Shown here: positions 1 through 9,511 of the stretch, piece after piece
Layout of the letters: each line of letters opens with the position of its first letter
Position numbering within the stretch: the first letter of the stretch is position 1
Assembly (NCBI GenBank): GCA_035629175.1
Contig: DASPIL010000017.1
Location: forward strand, 27,467 to 91,466
Source: Verrucomicrobiia bacterium
GTDB lineage: Bacteria > Verrucomicrobiota > Verrucomicrobiia > Limisphaerales > DASXHY01
Reading direction: 5' to 3'
DNA: 64,000 nt
Translations under genes and position numbers: made by a program
The notes under the pieces: generated by a model
Database searches by the model: none
What the model saw: only the letters and a program-made list of their open reading frames with translations
Told to the model about the DNA's origin: nothing

Positions 1-1590
1 GCGCTGATTCGGGAGTTGGTCGGCGCCGATGACGGCCTGATTTCCCGTGCCCTGGCCGCATGGCGCGTCGGCGAGCTCTTTCTTCATCACCCCACAAACG
101 GATCTCCTGCGCCTATCCTATTGGATTCAAAACTCGATGCCGAAGGCCGCGCGCGGGGGATCGATGTCAGCACAGGTGAATTCATTGTTGATGCCGCCGG
201 CAAACCGGTCCTGTTTCTGCAAGGTGATCTCACCGCAATCGACAACAGCTCGCGCCTGCGCCGCGCCATCAAGACCACGCTCGATCTGTACGCGGTCAAC
301 AATCCGCAGCCAAAAATGCGAAGAGACGCTGTGATCAAGCTCGGCCAGGAACAGAACGCAGAGTATCTCCCGCACTTTCAAAATCGGATCGCGATTGAGA
401 ACGACGCGGAGGTGAGAAAGCTTTTGAAGGAAGCGATCGCACTCACTCTGATGGCGTCGACCGATACGAACGTGCAGATCGCCGCTGTGACCCAGTTGGG
501 CGAAATGCGATCGATCAACGGGCTCGAATTCCTCAAGAACCTGCAAAAGACTTTCGCAGGGAAGTCCTCGGGCCATCCCGAAACGCTGGTGCACGCGGTT
601 CGCCTCTCCATTGCGCAAATTGAAAATTACCTCTGGTGGGGAAACCTGTTCGGCACGGCGTTCCGCGGGTTTAGCCTTGCGGCAGTTTTGCTGGTCGCGG
701 CGCTGGGCCTTGCGATCACCTTTGGGCTCATGGGCGTGATCAACATGGCGCATGGCGAAGTCATGGCGATTGGCGCCTACACCGCCTACTTCGTTCAGGG
801 AATCTTTGGGACAGGTCTGCTGTTTTCGCTGTTTGGGAAGCAGATGTCGGTCGGCGGTTTTGGGCTCACTGGCTACGCTTTTGATTCGTACTTCATCGTG
901 GCTCTGCTCGCATCGTTTGTGACGGCCGCACTCGCCGGGCTCGCACTCGAACGCGGCGTCATCCGATTCCTTTACAAGCGTCCCCTGGAATCATTGCTCG
1001 CCACGTGGGGCGTCAGCCTGGTGCTGCAGCAGATTCTCCGGCACACGTTCGGCGCCGCGAACGTTCAGGTGAACTCGCCATCGTGGCTGACCGGAAGTTA
1101 TGTCCTGCACGACGTCCTGTTCGCCTTCAACAGGCTCTTTGTGATCGGCTTTGCAGTATTCATCGTGTTCTGCACCTACCTGCTGCTGACACGAACATCG
1201 CTTGGGTTGCAGATCCGCGCCGTGATGCAGAATCGCACCATGGCCTCCTGCATGGGAGTCCGCACAGATCGCGTGAACATGATGACCTTCATGCTGGGTT
1301 CAGGTCTCGCAGGCATGGCGGGTGCGTGCATGTCGCAGATCGCGAATGTGGGTCCCAGCCTCGGACAGAGCTATATCATTGATTGCTTCATGATTGTGGT
1401 TCTCGGTGGCGTTGGAAACATCGTGGGCACCGTGTCGGCATCGCTTGGCGTCGGGGTTACCGACCAGATTCTGCAGCCCTGGCTCGGCGCGGTCCTCGGG
1501 AAGATCACCGTGCTGGCTGCGATCATCCTGTTCCTGCAATGGAGGCCGAACGGGATTTTCGTCACCCGCAGCCGCAGCCTTGATGGATGA
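1..1590 (+). CDS. urtB: Urea ABC transporter permease UrtB (5' partial)
   Basis: Inner-membrane permease of the ATP-driven urea importer. The frame is already open at base 1 (codons read ALIRELVGADD), so the N-terminus lies outside the window and the TTG at 16 is not needed as a start. The first ~215 residues are a soluble extension, a feature that separates UrtB from plain LivH permeases. From about base 650 the protein becomes a run of membrane segments containing GVINMAHGE near 731-758 and the C-terminal WRPNGIF, both typical of the LivH/UrtB family. It is followed by urtC after 23 bases, then urtD and urtE, which fixes the identity. UrtA, the binding protein, is not in the window and would be expected just upstream. 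Confidence 0.93.
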   Translation, partial: ALIRELVGADDGLISRALAAWRVGELFLHHPTNGSPAPILLDSKLDAEGRARGIDVSTGEFIVDAAGKPVLFLQGDLTAIDNSSRLRRAIKTTLDLYAVNNPQPKMRRDAVIKLGQEQNAEYLPHFQNRIAIENDAEVRKLLKEAIALTLMASTDTNVQIAAVTQLGEMRSINGLEFLKNLQKTFAGKSSGHPETLVHAVRLSIAQIENYLWWGNLFGTAFRGFSLAAVLLVAALGLAITFGLMGVINMAHGEVMAIGAYTAYFVQGIFGTGLLFSLFGKQMSVGGFGLTGYAFDSYFIVALLASFVTAALAGLALERGVIRFLYKRPLESLLATWGVSLVLQQILRHTFGAANVQVNSPSWLTGSYVLHDVLFAFNRLFVIGFAVFIVFCTYLLLTRTSLGLQIRAVMQNRTMASCMGVRTDRVNMMTFMLGSGLAGMAGACMSQIANVGPSLGQSYIIDCFMIVVLGGVGNIVGTVSASLGVGVTDQILQPWLGAVLGKITVLAAIILFLQWRPNGIFVTRSRSLDG

Positions 1591-1613
1591 AGGCTTAATC
1601 CCGCTATATCGAA

Positions 1614-2840
1614 ATGCTCTCCACCTGTTTCAAACTACGCGAGCTCTGGATCATTGGCATCCTGTCGTTCGTCGCCCTGGTTCTCCTGCCTTGTCTGAAT
1701 GCATTTGTGCCCGCGACGAGCGCGCTGCACGTGAGTTCGTTTACACTCAGCCTTTACGGAAAGTACCTGACCTATGCTGTATTGGCGCTCGGCGTGAACC
1801 TGCTGTGGGGTTACACGGGAATCCTGAGCCTTGGGCAATGCCTTTTCTTCGCCCTGGGCGGCTATGCGCTCGGCATGTATCTCATGCTCAAGATCGGCAA
1901 CCTCGGCCAATACAAGGCCGCCATTCCCGATTTCATGGTGTTCCTCGAATTCGCAACCAAGTATCCCGAATCCGGCGGATTGCCTCCGCATTGGATTCCC
2001 TTCAAACAGTTCTGGTTTGCAGCGGCAATGGTGATCGTTGTGCCCGCAACAGTGGCGTACATCTTTGGCTTCCTGGCATTTCGATCGCGAATCAAGGGAG
2101 TGTATTTTTCGATCCTAAGCCAGGCCCTCACCTACGCGGCCTGCCTGATGTTCTTTCGCAATGACTTCACCTTTGGTGGCAACAACGGCCTGACCGACTT
2201 CAAGTTCATCCTCGGTTACGACGTCAACGCGCCCGGAACGAAGCGCGCGTTGTACATGTGTTCGGCTGCGCTGTTGCTCGGAGTTTATCTCTTCTGCCGA
2301 TGGCTGACTTCGACAAAGTTCGGATTGATTCAGCGTGCCATCCGCGATTCGGAGAACCGCGTTCTTTTCTCGGGATACGCGACTGCAAACTTCAAGCTCT
2401 TCGTCTTTGTCGCGGCAGCCGTGATAGCGGGGCTCGGGGGGGCTTTGTTCGTGCCGCAGGTTGGCATCATCAACCCAAGCGAAATGTCTCCGGAAAAATC
2501 CCTGGAGGCCGTTGTGTGGGTGGCCGTGGGCGGCCGCGGCAGCATGCTCGGCCCCATCATCGGCGCGGTTGGCATCAACGCCTTGAAGAGCTACGCCACC
2601 CATGCGTTTGCCGAGCAATGGCCGTACATCCTCGGCTTGCTCTTCATCTTCGTGACATTGTTCATGCCGAAGGGAATCATTGGATTGCCCGCACAGTTCC
2701 GTGAACTGAAGCGCCGTTATTGGAATCGCGGCCGAACCGAACCCGATCGCGGAGGAGGAGCGCAGCGCCTCCCGGCAGGCACTGAACCCGGCCAGGATTC
2801 TCAAAGCCTGCTGCCAGCAAAACATCCCATCCAGCCATGA
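1614..2840 (+). CDS. urtC: Urea ABC transporter permease UrtC
   Basis: Second inner-membrane permease of the urea importer (LivM-like), 408 residues. About nine to ten hydrophobic segments are visible, with the family motifs [13 protein letters not shown] (around residues 62-74), [11 protein letters not shown] and [16 protein letters not shown]. The last ~45 residues are hydrophilic and low in complexity ([19 protein letters not shown]), a tail not needed for transport. The ATG at 1614 follows urtB by 23 bases, and the end overlaps the urtD start in an ATGA arrangement (2837-2840), indicating translational coupling within urtBCDE. Confidence 0.93.
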   Translation: MLSTCFKLRELWIIGILSFVALVLLPCLNAFVPATSALHVSSFTLSLYGKYLTYAVLALGVNLLWGYTGILSLGQCLFFALGGYALGMYLMLKIGNLGQYKAAIPDFMVFLEFATKYPESGGLPPHWIPFKQFWFAAAMVIVVPATVAYIFGFLAFRSRIKGVYFSILSQALTYAACLMFFRNDFTFGGNNGLTDFKFILGYDVNAPGTKRALYMCSAALLLGVYLFCRWLTSTKFGLIQRAIRDSENRVLFSGYATANFKLFVFVAAAVIAGLGGALFVPQVGIINPSEMSPEKSLEAVVWVAVGGRGSMLGPIIGAVGINALKSYATHAFAEQWPYILGLLFIFVTLFMPKGIIGLPAQFRELKRRYWNRGRTEPDRGGGAQRLPAGTEPGQDSQSLLPAKHPIQP

Positions 2841-3601
2841 AAGCAGTCTCCAAGGATTTTGTTTTATCGCTGGAAGACGTCAGCAAAACCTTCGATGGCT
2901 TCAAGGCGATCTCGAAGTTGAATTTCTACATGGATGAGGGCGAGCTGCGGGTGATCATCGGGCCGAACGGGGCAGGGAAGAGCACGATGCTCGACCTGAT
3001 TACGGGCCGCACAAAACCGGATCGCGGCAAGATCGAGTTCGGGCGCGACACTGACCTGACGCGATTGAACGAATATCAGATCAACCGCCTTGGCATCGGG
3101 CGCAAGTTCCAGACGCCCTCGGTTTACGTGGACCACACGGTGCTCGAGAACATCTGGCTTTCACTCGAAGGGACCCGCACCGTCTGGAGCACGCTATTCG
3201 CGCGAATCACAGCCGCGCAGCGGGAACGGATTCAGAATGTGCTGGAGACCGTGGGGCTTTCTGAAAAGGCCAGTGTCAAAGCGGGCCTCTTAAGCCACGG
3301 GCAAAAGCAATGGCTCGAAATTGGCATGTTGCTCGCGCAGAACCCCAGGCTCCTGTTGGTGGATGAACCGGCCGCCGGGATGACCGATGAGGAGACACAC
3401 AAGACCGGCGAGTTGCTGATGAGCCTGGAGGGGAAGCACAGCATCGTGGTGATTGAGCATGACATGACGTTTGTTCGCCAGATTGCCCGCAAGGTCACGG
3501 TGCTGCACCAGGGAAGCGTGTTGTGCGAGGGAAGCGTTGACGAGGTTCAGAACAACGAACGAGTGATCGAGGTTTATCTCGGAAGAAAAAAGAAGAACTG
3601 A
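2837..3601 (+). CDS. urtD: Urea ABC transporter ATP-binding protein UrtD
   Basis: Cytoplasmic ATPase subunit that powers the UrtBC permease, 254 residues (usual length for LivG/UrtD). Walker A is GPNGAGKST (residues 42-50), the Q-loop region is [10 protein letters not shown], the ABC signature is the atypical LSHGQKQ (about 152-158), Walker B is LLLVDEP (172-178), and the switch histidine lies in VVIEHDM. The GRKFQTPSV segment and DEPAAGMTD are typical of UrtD. It overlaps urtC by 4 bases and is followed by urtE after 9 bases. Confidence 0.93.
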   Translation: MKAVSKDFVLSLEDVSKTFDGFKAISKLNFYMDEGELRVIIGPNGAGKSTMLDLITGRTKPDRGKIEFGRDTDLTRLNEYQINRLGIGRKFQTPSVYVDHTVLENIWLSLEGTRTVWSTLFARITAAQRERIQNVLETVGLSEKASVKAGLLSHGQKQWLEIGMLLAQNPRLLLVDEPAAGMTDEETHKTGELLMSLEGKHSIVVIEHDMTFVRQIARKVTVLHQGSVLCEGSVDEVQNNERVIEVYLGRKKKN

Positions 3602-3610
3602 ACAGGCTTC

Positions 3611-4378
3611 ATGCTGACGATTTCCAACATTCACGTTTCCTACGATGGTTCCCGAATTCTTCGCGACGTGAGCCTCACTGTGGCGCCGGGACAGGTCGTG
3701 TGCCTGATGGGACGGAACGGCGTGGGGAAGACCACCACGCTCAAGGCCATTGTCGGAACAGTGAAATGCGACTCGGGGTCCGTGAGGATCGGCGGCACCG
3801 AGCTGGCGCGCCTGAAGCCAGACCAGCGCGCGCGGCATGGGCTCGGATACGTGCCGCAGGGGCGCGATATATTCCCGAACATGACTGTCTGGGAGAATCT
3901 GCGGATTGGCGCGGTGGCGCAGGGAAAGAAACTGAACGGCGAACTGGATCGCGTGTATCAGTTGTTTCCCGTGCTGAAGGACATGCTGCAGCGAAAGGGC
4001 GGTGTGCTCAGCGGAGGCCAGCAGCAGCAGCTGGCAATCGGCCGCGCGCTGCTGACCAATCCCAAAGTGCTCCTGCTCGACGAACCGACCGAAGGAATCC
4101 AGCCGAACATCATCGACCAGATTGGCGACACGATCAAAGTCCTGCGCGACGAAGGCTTGCATGGCGGAGAACGCCGGGATTATTCCCAGGAAGTCACCAA
4201 CGCCATCAAGGCTCTTCGGAAGGAAGGCCAGATTGGCATCCTGCTGGTGGAACAGTACCTCGATTTCTGCCTCGATGTCGGCGATCACTTTTTCATCATG
4301 GATCGTGGCGCGGTTGTGGCGCAGGGTCCGATCCGGGACTTGAACGATGACATGGTTCGCGCACACCTCACCGTTTGA
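3611..4378 (+). CDS. urtE: Urea ABC transporter ATP-binding protein UrtE
   Basis: Second ATPase subunit of the urea importer, 255 residues. Walker A GRNGVGKTT is at 34-42, the signature LSGGQQQQ at 133-140, and Walker B LLLDEPTEGIQPNII at about 154-168; the GIQPNII stretch is diagnostic of UrtE. Oddity: between IGDTIKVLRDEG and ILLVEQYLDF, where the family normally has only a few residues, there are about 24 additional residues (roughly 183-206) that seem to repeat the pattern IK-LR-EG, as if a short in-frame duplication or insertion had occurred after Walker B. The frame stays open, so the protein is probably made. The stop overlaps the TTG of the next gene. Confidence 0.92.
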   Translation: MLTISNIHVSYDGSRILRDVSLTVAPGQVVCLMGRNGVGKTTTLKAIVGTVKCDSGSVRIGGTELARLKPDQRARHGLGYVPQGRDIFPNMTVWENLRIGAVAQGKKLNGELDRVYQLFPVLKDMLQRKGGVLSGGQQQQLAIGRALLTNPKVLLLDEPTEGIQPNIIDQIGDTIKVLRDEGLHGGERRDYSQEVTNAIKALRKEGQIGILLVEQYLDFCLDVGDHFFIMDRGAVVAQGPIRDLNDDMVRAHLTV

Positions 4379-5424
4379 CGCATTTCGTTTCGCGCGGCCG
4401 CGATGTAACGTTGGCGCAGCTCGTGGCAACGAAAACTCCGCCGGCAAAGGCGCATTGGATTCGCAGCAACGGCTTCATCCTCGGACTCGCGGGTGCGGTC
4501 GCGTTGGCGTTTTTCTTTCCTGAGCCGGGCGCGCGCGGCGGCTGGCTGAATCCCGGCCTTCTGAATAATGGCGGGATCGCACTGATCCTCTTCCTGCAGG
4601 GCCTTTCACTGGCATTTGAGCAGGTGCGCAGCGGGGCGGGGAACTGGCGGCTCCACTTGGTGATTCAGTCCTTCACCTTCATCGTCTTTCCGCTCGCAGG
4701 CCTTCTGCTCGATGCGATCACGGCTGTGGCGTGGCCGGCGGAGCCCGCTGCCATTCGCGCGGGATTTCTGTACCTGTGCCTCCTGCCTTCCACGGTTTCG
4801 ACTTCCGTAGTGCTCACAGCCGTCGCACGCGGCAATACTGCCGGAGCCCTCTTCAATGCTGCCGCGTCGAACATTCTCGGGGTCTTCCTCACACCCATCC
4901 TGGTGCAGTTGCTGATGCACCAGTCAGGACAATCAGCACCGCTCGCGCCGCTGCTGCTCAAGATCATGATGCTGACGCTCGTGCCATTCTTCTCTGGCAT
5001 GTTGCTGCGCCCGCACATGCGCGGATTCATCGAAAAGAACAAAGCCTGGGTGGCGCGCATCAGCAACACTGTCATTCTCTTCATCGTTTACACGGCGTTC
5101 TGCGATTCTGTTCATGAGCGGATCTGGGAACGTCATGGCTGGTTGATGACCGCGCAGGTGTTGATCGCAGTGGCGTTGTTGTTCGGCTTCATTTCGGCCC
5201 TCGTGTACGTGACGTGCCGCGCGCTGAAGATGAACCGCGAGGATCTGATCGCGGCGTATTTTTGTTCCGTGAAGAAGACGCTGGCGATGGGCGTGCCGCT
5301 CGCAATGCTGATTTTTGGAACACGCGAGGATTTGTCGCTGATCCTGCTGCCAATCATGTTGTACCATCCGCTGCAATTGTTCGCCAACGGGTTGCTCGCG
5401 AATCGATGGGCAAGGCAGACCTGA
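4375..5424 (+). CDS. Bile acid:sodium symporter-like transporter (SBF-like, YfeH/SLC10A7 type)
   Basis: Polytopic inner-membrane carrier, up to 349 residues, with about ten hydrophobic segments. The N-terminal pattern FFFPEPGARGG, then NNGGIALILFLQGLSL, and CLLPSTVSTSVVLTAVARGN match the SBF-like (PF13593) branch that includes bacterial YfeH and human SLC10A7. The substrate is unknown. The TTG at 4375 overlaps the urtE stop; a second TTG at 4411 would give MAQLVATKTP and is equally possible. Its coupling to urtBCDE may mean shared transcription only. The strand switches immediately downstream, so this gene ends the operon. Confidence 0.8.
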   Translation: MTHFVSRGRDVTLAQLVATKTPPAKAHWIRSNGFILGLAGAVALAFFFPEPGARGGWLNPGLLNNGGIALILFLQGLSLAFEQVRSGAGNWRLHLVIQSFTFIVFPLAGLLLDAITAVAWPAEPAAIRAGFLYLCLLPSTVSTSVVLTAVARGNTAGALFNAAASNILGVFLTPILVQLLMHQSGQSAPLAPLLLKIMMLTLVPFFSGMLLRPHMRGFIEKNKAWVARISNTVILFIVYTAFCDSVHERIWERHGWLMTAQVLIAVALLFGFISALVYVTCRALKMNREDLIAAYFCSVKKTLAMGVPLAMLIFGTREDLSLILLPIMLYHPLQLFANGLLANRWARQT

Positions 5425-5447
5425 AGCCGGCTGCGGACTTTTCTCGA

Positions 5448-6761
5448 TCACGCCTTCGAATCCAACCGTCCGTACCGCCGCAGCTCCGGCCAGATCCACG
5501 CCACCGCTATCACGGCGAGAATGGTACCGACGCCGCCCGTGACCACGGCGATGATGGTTCCTGTTGCAATCGAGTTGCCGACGACGGGGCCGAGGAAGTG
5601 AGCCACCATGCCCGCGCGGAACTCCCCAAGTTCGTTCGACGTGCCGATAAACAGGCTGTTCACGGCGGAGACGCGTCCCCTTTTTTCGTCAGGAGTGAGC
5701 ACCTGCACGAGCGTCTGGCGCACGATGACGCTGATGTTATCCACCGCGCCGCACACGACCAACGCCCCGAATGACAGCCATAGCACGTGTGCGACTCCAA
5801 AGACGATCGTCGCTACACCAAACACCGCAACTGACCACAGCATTGCCCGTCCAGCTTTCTGCAGGGGAGGCCGATACGCGATGATCAGCGTGCAAATCAC
5901 CGCGCCAATCGGCATCGCCATGCGCAATGCTGCCAATCCGCTGGGGGTCGTTGAGAGAATGTCCTTCGCGTAAATGGGAAGCATCGCCGTCGCGCCGCCC
6001 AGAAAGACAGCGAACAGATCGAGGGTAAGCGTCCCGAGGATGATCTTATTTTCGAACACGAATCGAAACCCGGCTCCTAGGTTGCGGAAAGATATTGGTT
6101 CCCGTTTCACCACCGCGTGTTCGCGTCGAATCAAGCTCAACAGCAGGACGCAGAACAGCCCGGCTGCGGAGTTGATGAGGTAAATGATGGCCGCTGGGGT
6201 CTCAGTGCGTTTGGCGAGCCATGTGAGCAGGATTCCGGCGATGGCGGGGCCTGCCACGGACGAAAGCTGGAATATGCCGCTGTTGAATGCGACGGCCTGC
6301 GGAAAGAGGCGCGGTGTCACAATGTGCGGCAGGAAAGCCGCGCTTGCGGGCCAAAGAAACGTCCGAGCCCCCGCAATCACAAACAGGCAGGCGTAAACCC
6401 ACATGACCGGAGCCTGCAACCAGGAAATGACGGCCAGCCCGAGACTCGCAAAGGAGAGGACGGTCGCCATCGAAATGATGATCCGCTTCCGATTGAAGCT
6501 GTCCGCCACATGCCCTGCCGGCAATGTCAGCGCGACCATTGGGATCATGAATGCAAGCCCGACAAATCCCAGCGCCAGGGGAGCATGCGTCCGCTCATAT
6601 AGTTCCCAGCCCACAGAAAAGATCAGCATCTGCTGTCCGATCGATGCAAAGAACCGGCCGACGAGATAGAGAATGAAATCGCGGTTGCGAAGGACGGCAT
6701 ACCGGCCGCCCCCCTTGCCGCCGGCCACAGAAGATTCTACTTCGATCTCAGGATCGTTCAT
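5448..6761 (-). CDS. MFS transporter, MFS_3/EntS-like exporter
   Basis: Inner-membrane major facilitator, 437 residues from the ATG at 6761, with twelve predicted membrane segments. The opening RNRDFILYLVGRFFASIGQQ and a later FNRKRIIISMATVLS loop resemble the MFS_3 (PF05977) family containing the enterobactin exporter EntS, so export of a small molecule is likely but the substrate is unknown. The start at 6761 was preferred to 6806 because its ATGA overlaps the stop of the upstream glycosyltransferase (6758-6760), the usual coupling in this operon. The gene ends 24 bases from the convergent SBF-like gene. Confidence 0.8.
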   Translation of the reverse strand: MNDPEIEVESSVAGGKGGGRYAVLRNRDFILYLVGRFFASIGQQMLIFSVGWELYERTHAPLALGFVGLAFMIPMVALTLPAGHVADSFNRKRIIISMATVLSFASLGLAVISWLQAPVMWVYACLFVIAGARTFLWPASAAFLPHIVTPRLFPQAVAFNSGIFQLSSVAGPAIAGILLTWLAKRTETPAAIIYLINSAAGLFCVLLLSLIRREHAVVKREPISFRNLGAGFRFVFENKIILGTLTLDLFAVFLGGATAMLPIYAKDILSTTPSGLAALRMAMPIGAVICTLIIAYRPPLQKAGRAMLWSVAVFGVATIVFGVAHVLWLSFGALVVCGAVDNISVIVRQTLVQVLTPDEKRGRVSAVNSLFIGTSNELGEFRAGMVAHFLGPVVGNSIATGTIIAVVTGGVGTILAVIAVAWIWPELRRYGRLDSKA

Positions 6762-8488
6762 TCCTGCGGCGGCAAGCCGGGCGGCTGCGGTGGAATTCCT
6801 ATCCAATACCCAGGAATCGCGTGCGTTCGTGATTTCTCAGCCACAGAAAGGGCAAGCCGCCCGAATCGCGACTGCCGAAGACGTTCGTTGCGGTTGGTGA
6901 CTGGGCGCAGTTCGTAACTCGCTTGCAAAATCAACTCCCGCCCTGCCGCCGTGGTGATGACCGGGCTCGTCGTTGGAGCGGGCACCGGCATGTTGGTTTT
7001 CAATGCCGAGATTGAGTACTGGCTGCCCGTCATCAATCGCAGGCGTGCCGCATCTGTCGCGCTCACCCGCCACGTGACAAGAGTGCTGCCAGGTGATGTT
7101 ATGGCGGGCAGTTGCCGCGCAATGTCGACGAGGGGCGATGGTGAGAATACGGGACGAACGCAGCTTCCGAAGGAGACGAAACCGACCAGCGCTGCCGTGC
7201 CCAGCCAGAGCCATGGCGCCGATCCCTGCAAATGGCCGCGGCGAAGAACGGGAATGATCCCCACGCCCGCAAGCATTGCCCCGGCAAGGCCCAGCCTGCC
7301 ATGCACGGGCGCGCCGAGCACGAGCAGCGCGATTCCCAGAAGCAGGGCCACCCATCCAAGAAACTTAACGGCCATGCCGAGCCGCCGAACCAGCGTCTCA
7401 TTCCGCGAGACTTCCGACAGCAGCGCCGCAATCAGAACCGCAAGCATCGGATACGAGGCGATGAGGTAGCGCGATCGACGAATATTTCCGAGGCCGAAGA
7501 TGAACACGAGTGGAACGAAGAGGCAGAGCAGGAAAAGGCATTCCGTTCTATGTTGCTTCCAAAAGTTCTGAAGCGTGCTGCGGCACCAGACCAGCGCTCC
7601 GGCAAGGAGAAGCGTCCATGGAAGGAAGTGGCGAACGCCTGCAAACAGGTAGGTCCAGAAGTTTCCGAGAATGAAGCCAACGCTCCACGTCAGGCGCGAG
7701 CCCACCTGGTCTGAATAAAAATCGTGGAGATTGTCCCAACCATGCCTCCGCAACATGATGGCGTACCAGAACAGTGCCAGCGTTAACCCGCAGAGCAGCG
7801 ATGGCCAATGGAGCAATCTCCTGCGGGGCGAAGCCGTTGGCCGGGCCACGATCCAGAACAGCAGGTTCGCAGCGAGCGGACAGAGGCCCAGCAGGCCTTT
7901 GGTTTGTACCGCCAGTCCCATTCCGCCGTAGATCATGAGCGGCGCAATCCAACTTCGATCGTTTAAAAACCAGATTCTTGCAAACCCCAGCATGCTGATG
8001 AGCACGAAAAGGCAGAGCAGCACATCTGGCGTAGCCCGCGTCGCAACTGTCCAGAGCTGAATATTCGAACCCATCATCAGGGCGGCGAACAGGGCTGCAA
8101 GGTTCGAGCGGAAAACTGTTTTGGCGAGCTGGTGGGTGAGGACGATGACGCCGACGCCCGCAAGCAGGAACAGGAGGCGCGCAGAAAACAGGCTGATCCC
8201 GAACAGCTTGAAAGGCACTGCCGCGGCCCAATAGGTGATTACCGGCTTCAACAGACGAATGCTTCCGTCTGGATAACGTGGTGTCCAGAAGTCGCCCGAT
8301 TCAACCATTCCAATTGCCGCGTCGGTGTAGAAGCGCTCATCCCCATGAAACCGTGCCGTGTCCGTGATGATGGGCAGGAGCGCGAGCACGAACGCGATCA
8401 GCAAGAGCGTCCTGGCTGGCGGTGCGATTGAATCAACGGATCCGGCCGGCTGGAGAACCCGCGGCTCGTGGACGCCTGGAGTGGTCAT
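6758..8488 (-). CDS. ArnT/PMT-type membrane glycosyltransferase (GT83-like)
   Basis: Integral-membrane glycosyltransferase of the dolichyl/undecaprenyl-phosphate-sugar dependent type, 576 residues with about twelve membrane segments. The first periplasmic loop carries GDERFYTDAAIGM, where the acidic D-E pair is the expected catalytic site of ArnT/PMT enzymes, followed by FWTPRYPDGSIRLLKPVITYWA, matching the 'K-P-xx-YW' pattern of GT83. The family moves a sugar from a lipid-phosphate carrier to lipid A, protein or polysaccharide; the acceptor here is unknown. The ATG at 8488 (MTTPGVHE) was chosen over 8536 because it lies 4 bases after the upstream stop. Middle gene of a GT2-GT83-MFS operon. 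Confidence 0.82.
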   Translation of the reverse strand: MTTPGVHEPRVLQPAGSVDSIAPPARTLLLIAFVLALLPIITDTARFHGDERFYTDAAIGMVESGDFWTPRYPDGSIRLLKPVITYWAAAVPFKLFGISLFSARLLFLLAGVGVIVLTHQLAKTVFRSNLAALFAALMMGSNIQLWTVATRATPDVLLCLFVLISMLGFARIWFLNDRSWIAPLMIYGGMGLAVQTKGLLGLCPLAANLLFWIVARPTASPRRRLLHWPSLLCGLTLALFWYAIMLRRHGWDNLHDFYSDQVGSRLTWSVGFILGNFWTYLFAGVRHFLPWTLLLAGALVWCRSTLQNFWKQHRTECLFLLCLFVPLVFIFGLGNIRRSRYLIASYPMLAVLIAALLSEVSRNETLVRRLGMAVKFLGWVALLLGIALLVLGAPVHGRLGLAGAMLAGVGIIPVLRRGHLQGSAPWLWLGTAALVGFVSFGSCVRPVFSPSPLVDIARQLPAITSPGSTLVTWRVSATDAARLRLMTGSQYSISALKTNMPVPAPTTSPVITTAAGRELILQASYELRPVTNRNERLRQSRFGRLALSVAEKSRTHAIPGYWIGIPPQPPGLPPQE

Positions 8489-8492
8489 AGGT

Positions 8493-9365
8493 TCAGCGAA
8501 CCACAGAGTAATGGGTCTTTTTAAACGTGAATCCAAACCACGATTCCAGCTTCAACATGATCCTGTGCTTCTTTTCGCGGCGTGTGAGGCGATGGTTTGG
8601 ATTTGCGGTGAACACTCCGTCCGCGGGCTCCAGCCACGGCTGCACAGCCTTCGGATGCTCTCGTTTGAATTGCCGCAATGTCAGGGGATCAATCTCTTCA
8701 TAGCGGATTTTGTGGTTCTTGTTCCGCCAGTAGCGGTGAACGGCCTCGGCCTTGAGATTCATCTGCGCCTCGTTGCGGACCCAGCCATAATGATAAATGG
8801 TTGCGTCTGCATGGGCCGCGCGCGGATAACGCCCGCGCTTGTGATCCTGCATCACGAGGAAGAAGAGCCCCTTTGGCGCCCATGCTGGAATCGTGTTCCG
8901 GAGAATGCGCGGCGCCGTCCGATACCATGCAGGCGACCAGGCATAGGTGTTCTTGTTGCCGTAGAAGTGGAGATAGTCGAAATACAGCGCCTCAACGCGT
9001 TCGTCGTTGAGATGCCGTTGCATGGAAGCCTGAATTTTCGGCAGGTCGTTCTCGTGAACGACTTCGTCACCCTCGAGGTAGAACGCCCAGTCACCTGTGC
9101 AGTTAAACAGCGCGATCGATTTCTGCTGGCCGTAAACATATCCCTTGATGCTGTAGTCATTTCGAATCCGCTCGTTCCATTGAGTCGGCACGATTCGCAG
9201 CTTCGGCTCGTTCATCGCGTGGAGGCTTTCGCCAGTCCCATCATCCGAAGGTCCGAGTGCGACAACGAATTCATCGACGATCGGCAGGATGGAGCGAATG
9301 GATTCCACGAACGGGTATCCCAGCTTGTGGCCATTGCGCACGAACGTGAATCCGCTGACTTTCAT
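8493..9365 (-). CDS. Glycosyltransferase family 2 protein
   Basis: Predicted soluble or membrane-associated GT-A glycosyltransferase, 290 residues from the ATG at 9365 (MKVSGFTFVRN). The family pattern of a nucleotide-sugar binding half is visible: SILPIVDEFVVALGPSDDGT near residues 25-45, and a DxD-equivalent acidic site EGDEVVHEND at about 105-115. Such proteins are often annotated as family 2 glycosyltransferases of capsule or glycan biosynthesis. The upstream ATG at 9395 would only add ten residues that do not match the family. First gene of the operon with the GT83-like transferase and the MFS exporter. Confidence 0.78.
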   Translation of the reverse strand: MKVSGFTFVRNGHKLGYPFVESIRSILPIVDEFVVALGPSDDGTGESLHAMNEPKLRIVPTQWNERIRNDYSIKGYVYGQQKSIALFNCTGDWAFYLEGDEVVHENDLPKIQASMQRHLNDERVEALYFDYLHFYGNKNTYAWSPAWYRTAPRILRNTIPAWAPKGLFFLVMQDHKRGRYPRAAHADATIYHYGWVRNEAQMNLKAEAVHRYWRNKNHKIRYEEIDPLTLRQFKREHPKAVQPWLEPADGVFTANPNHRLTRREKKHRIMLKLESWFGFTFKKTHYSVVR

Positions 9366-9511
9366 TCGCGCGGATACTAAGGGCACGGGAAACAACGAAC
9401 AACTGGCAACTGACGGCTGGCGATGGGCAACTCACGACCGCGCCATGCAATCCCGCGCACGATGATCCTTGACCCTGGCGCGGTTGTGGCGGTTTATTTC
9501 CCGGCTCAGCC

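Noticed and set aside
3290..4447. 385-residue open frame on the minus strand opposite urtD/urtE
   Set aside because: It is antisense to two certain genes with clear ATPase motifs; its translation is rich in His/Arg/Gln without any recognisable domain, as expected for a shadow in GC-rich DNA.
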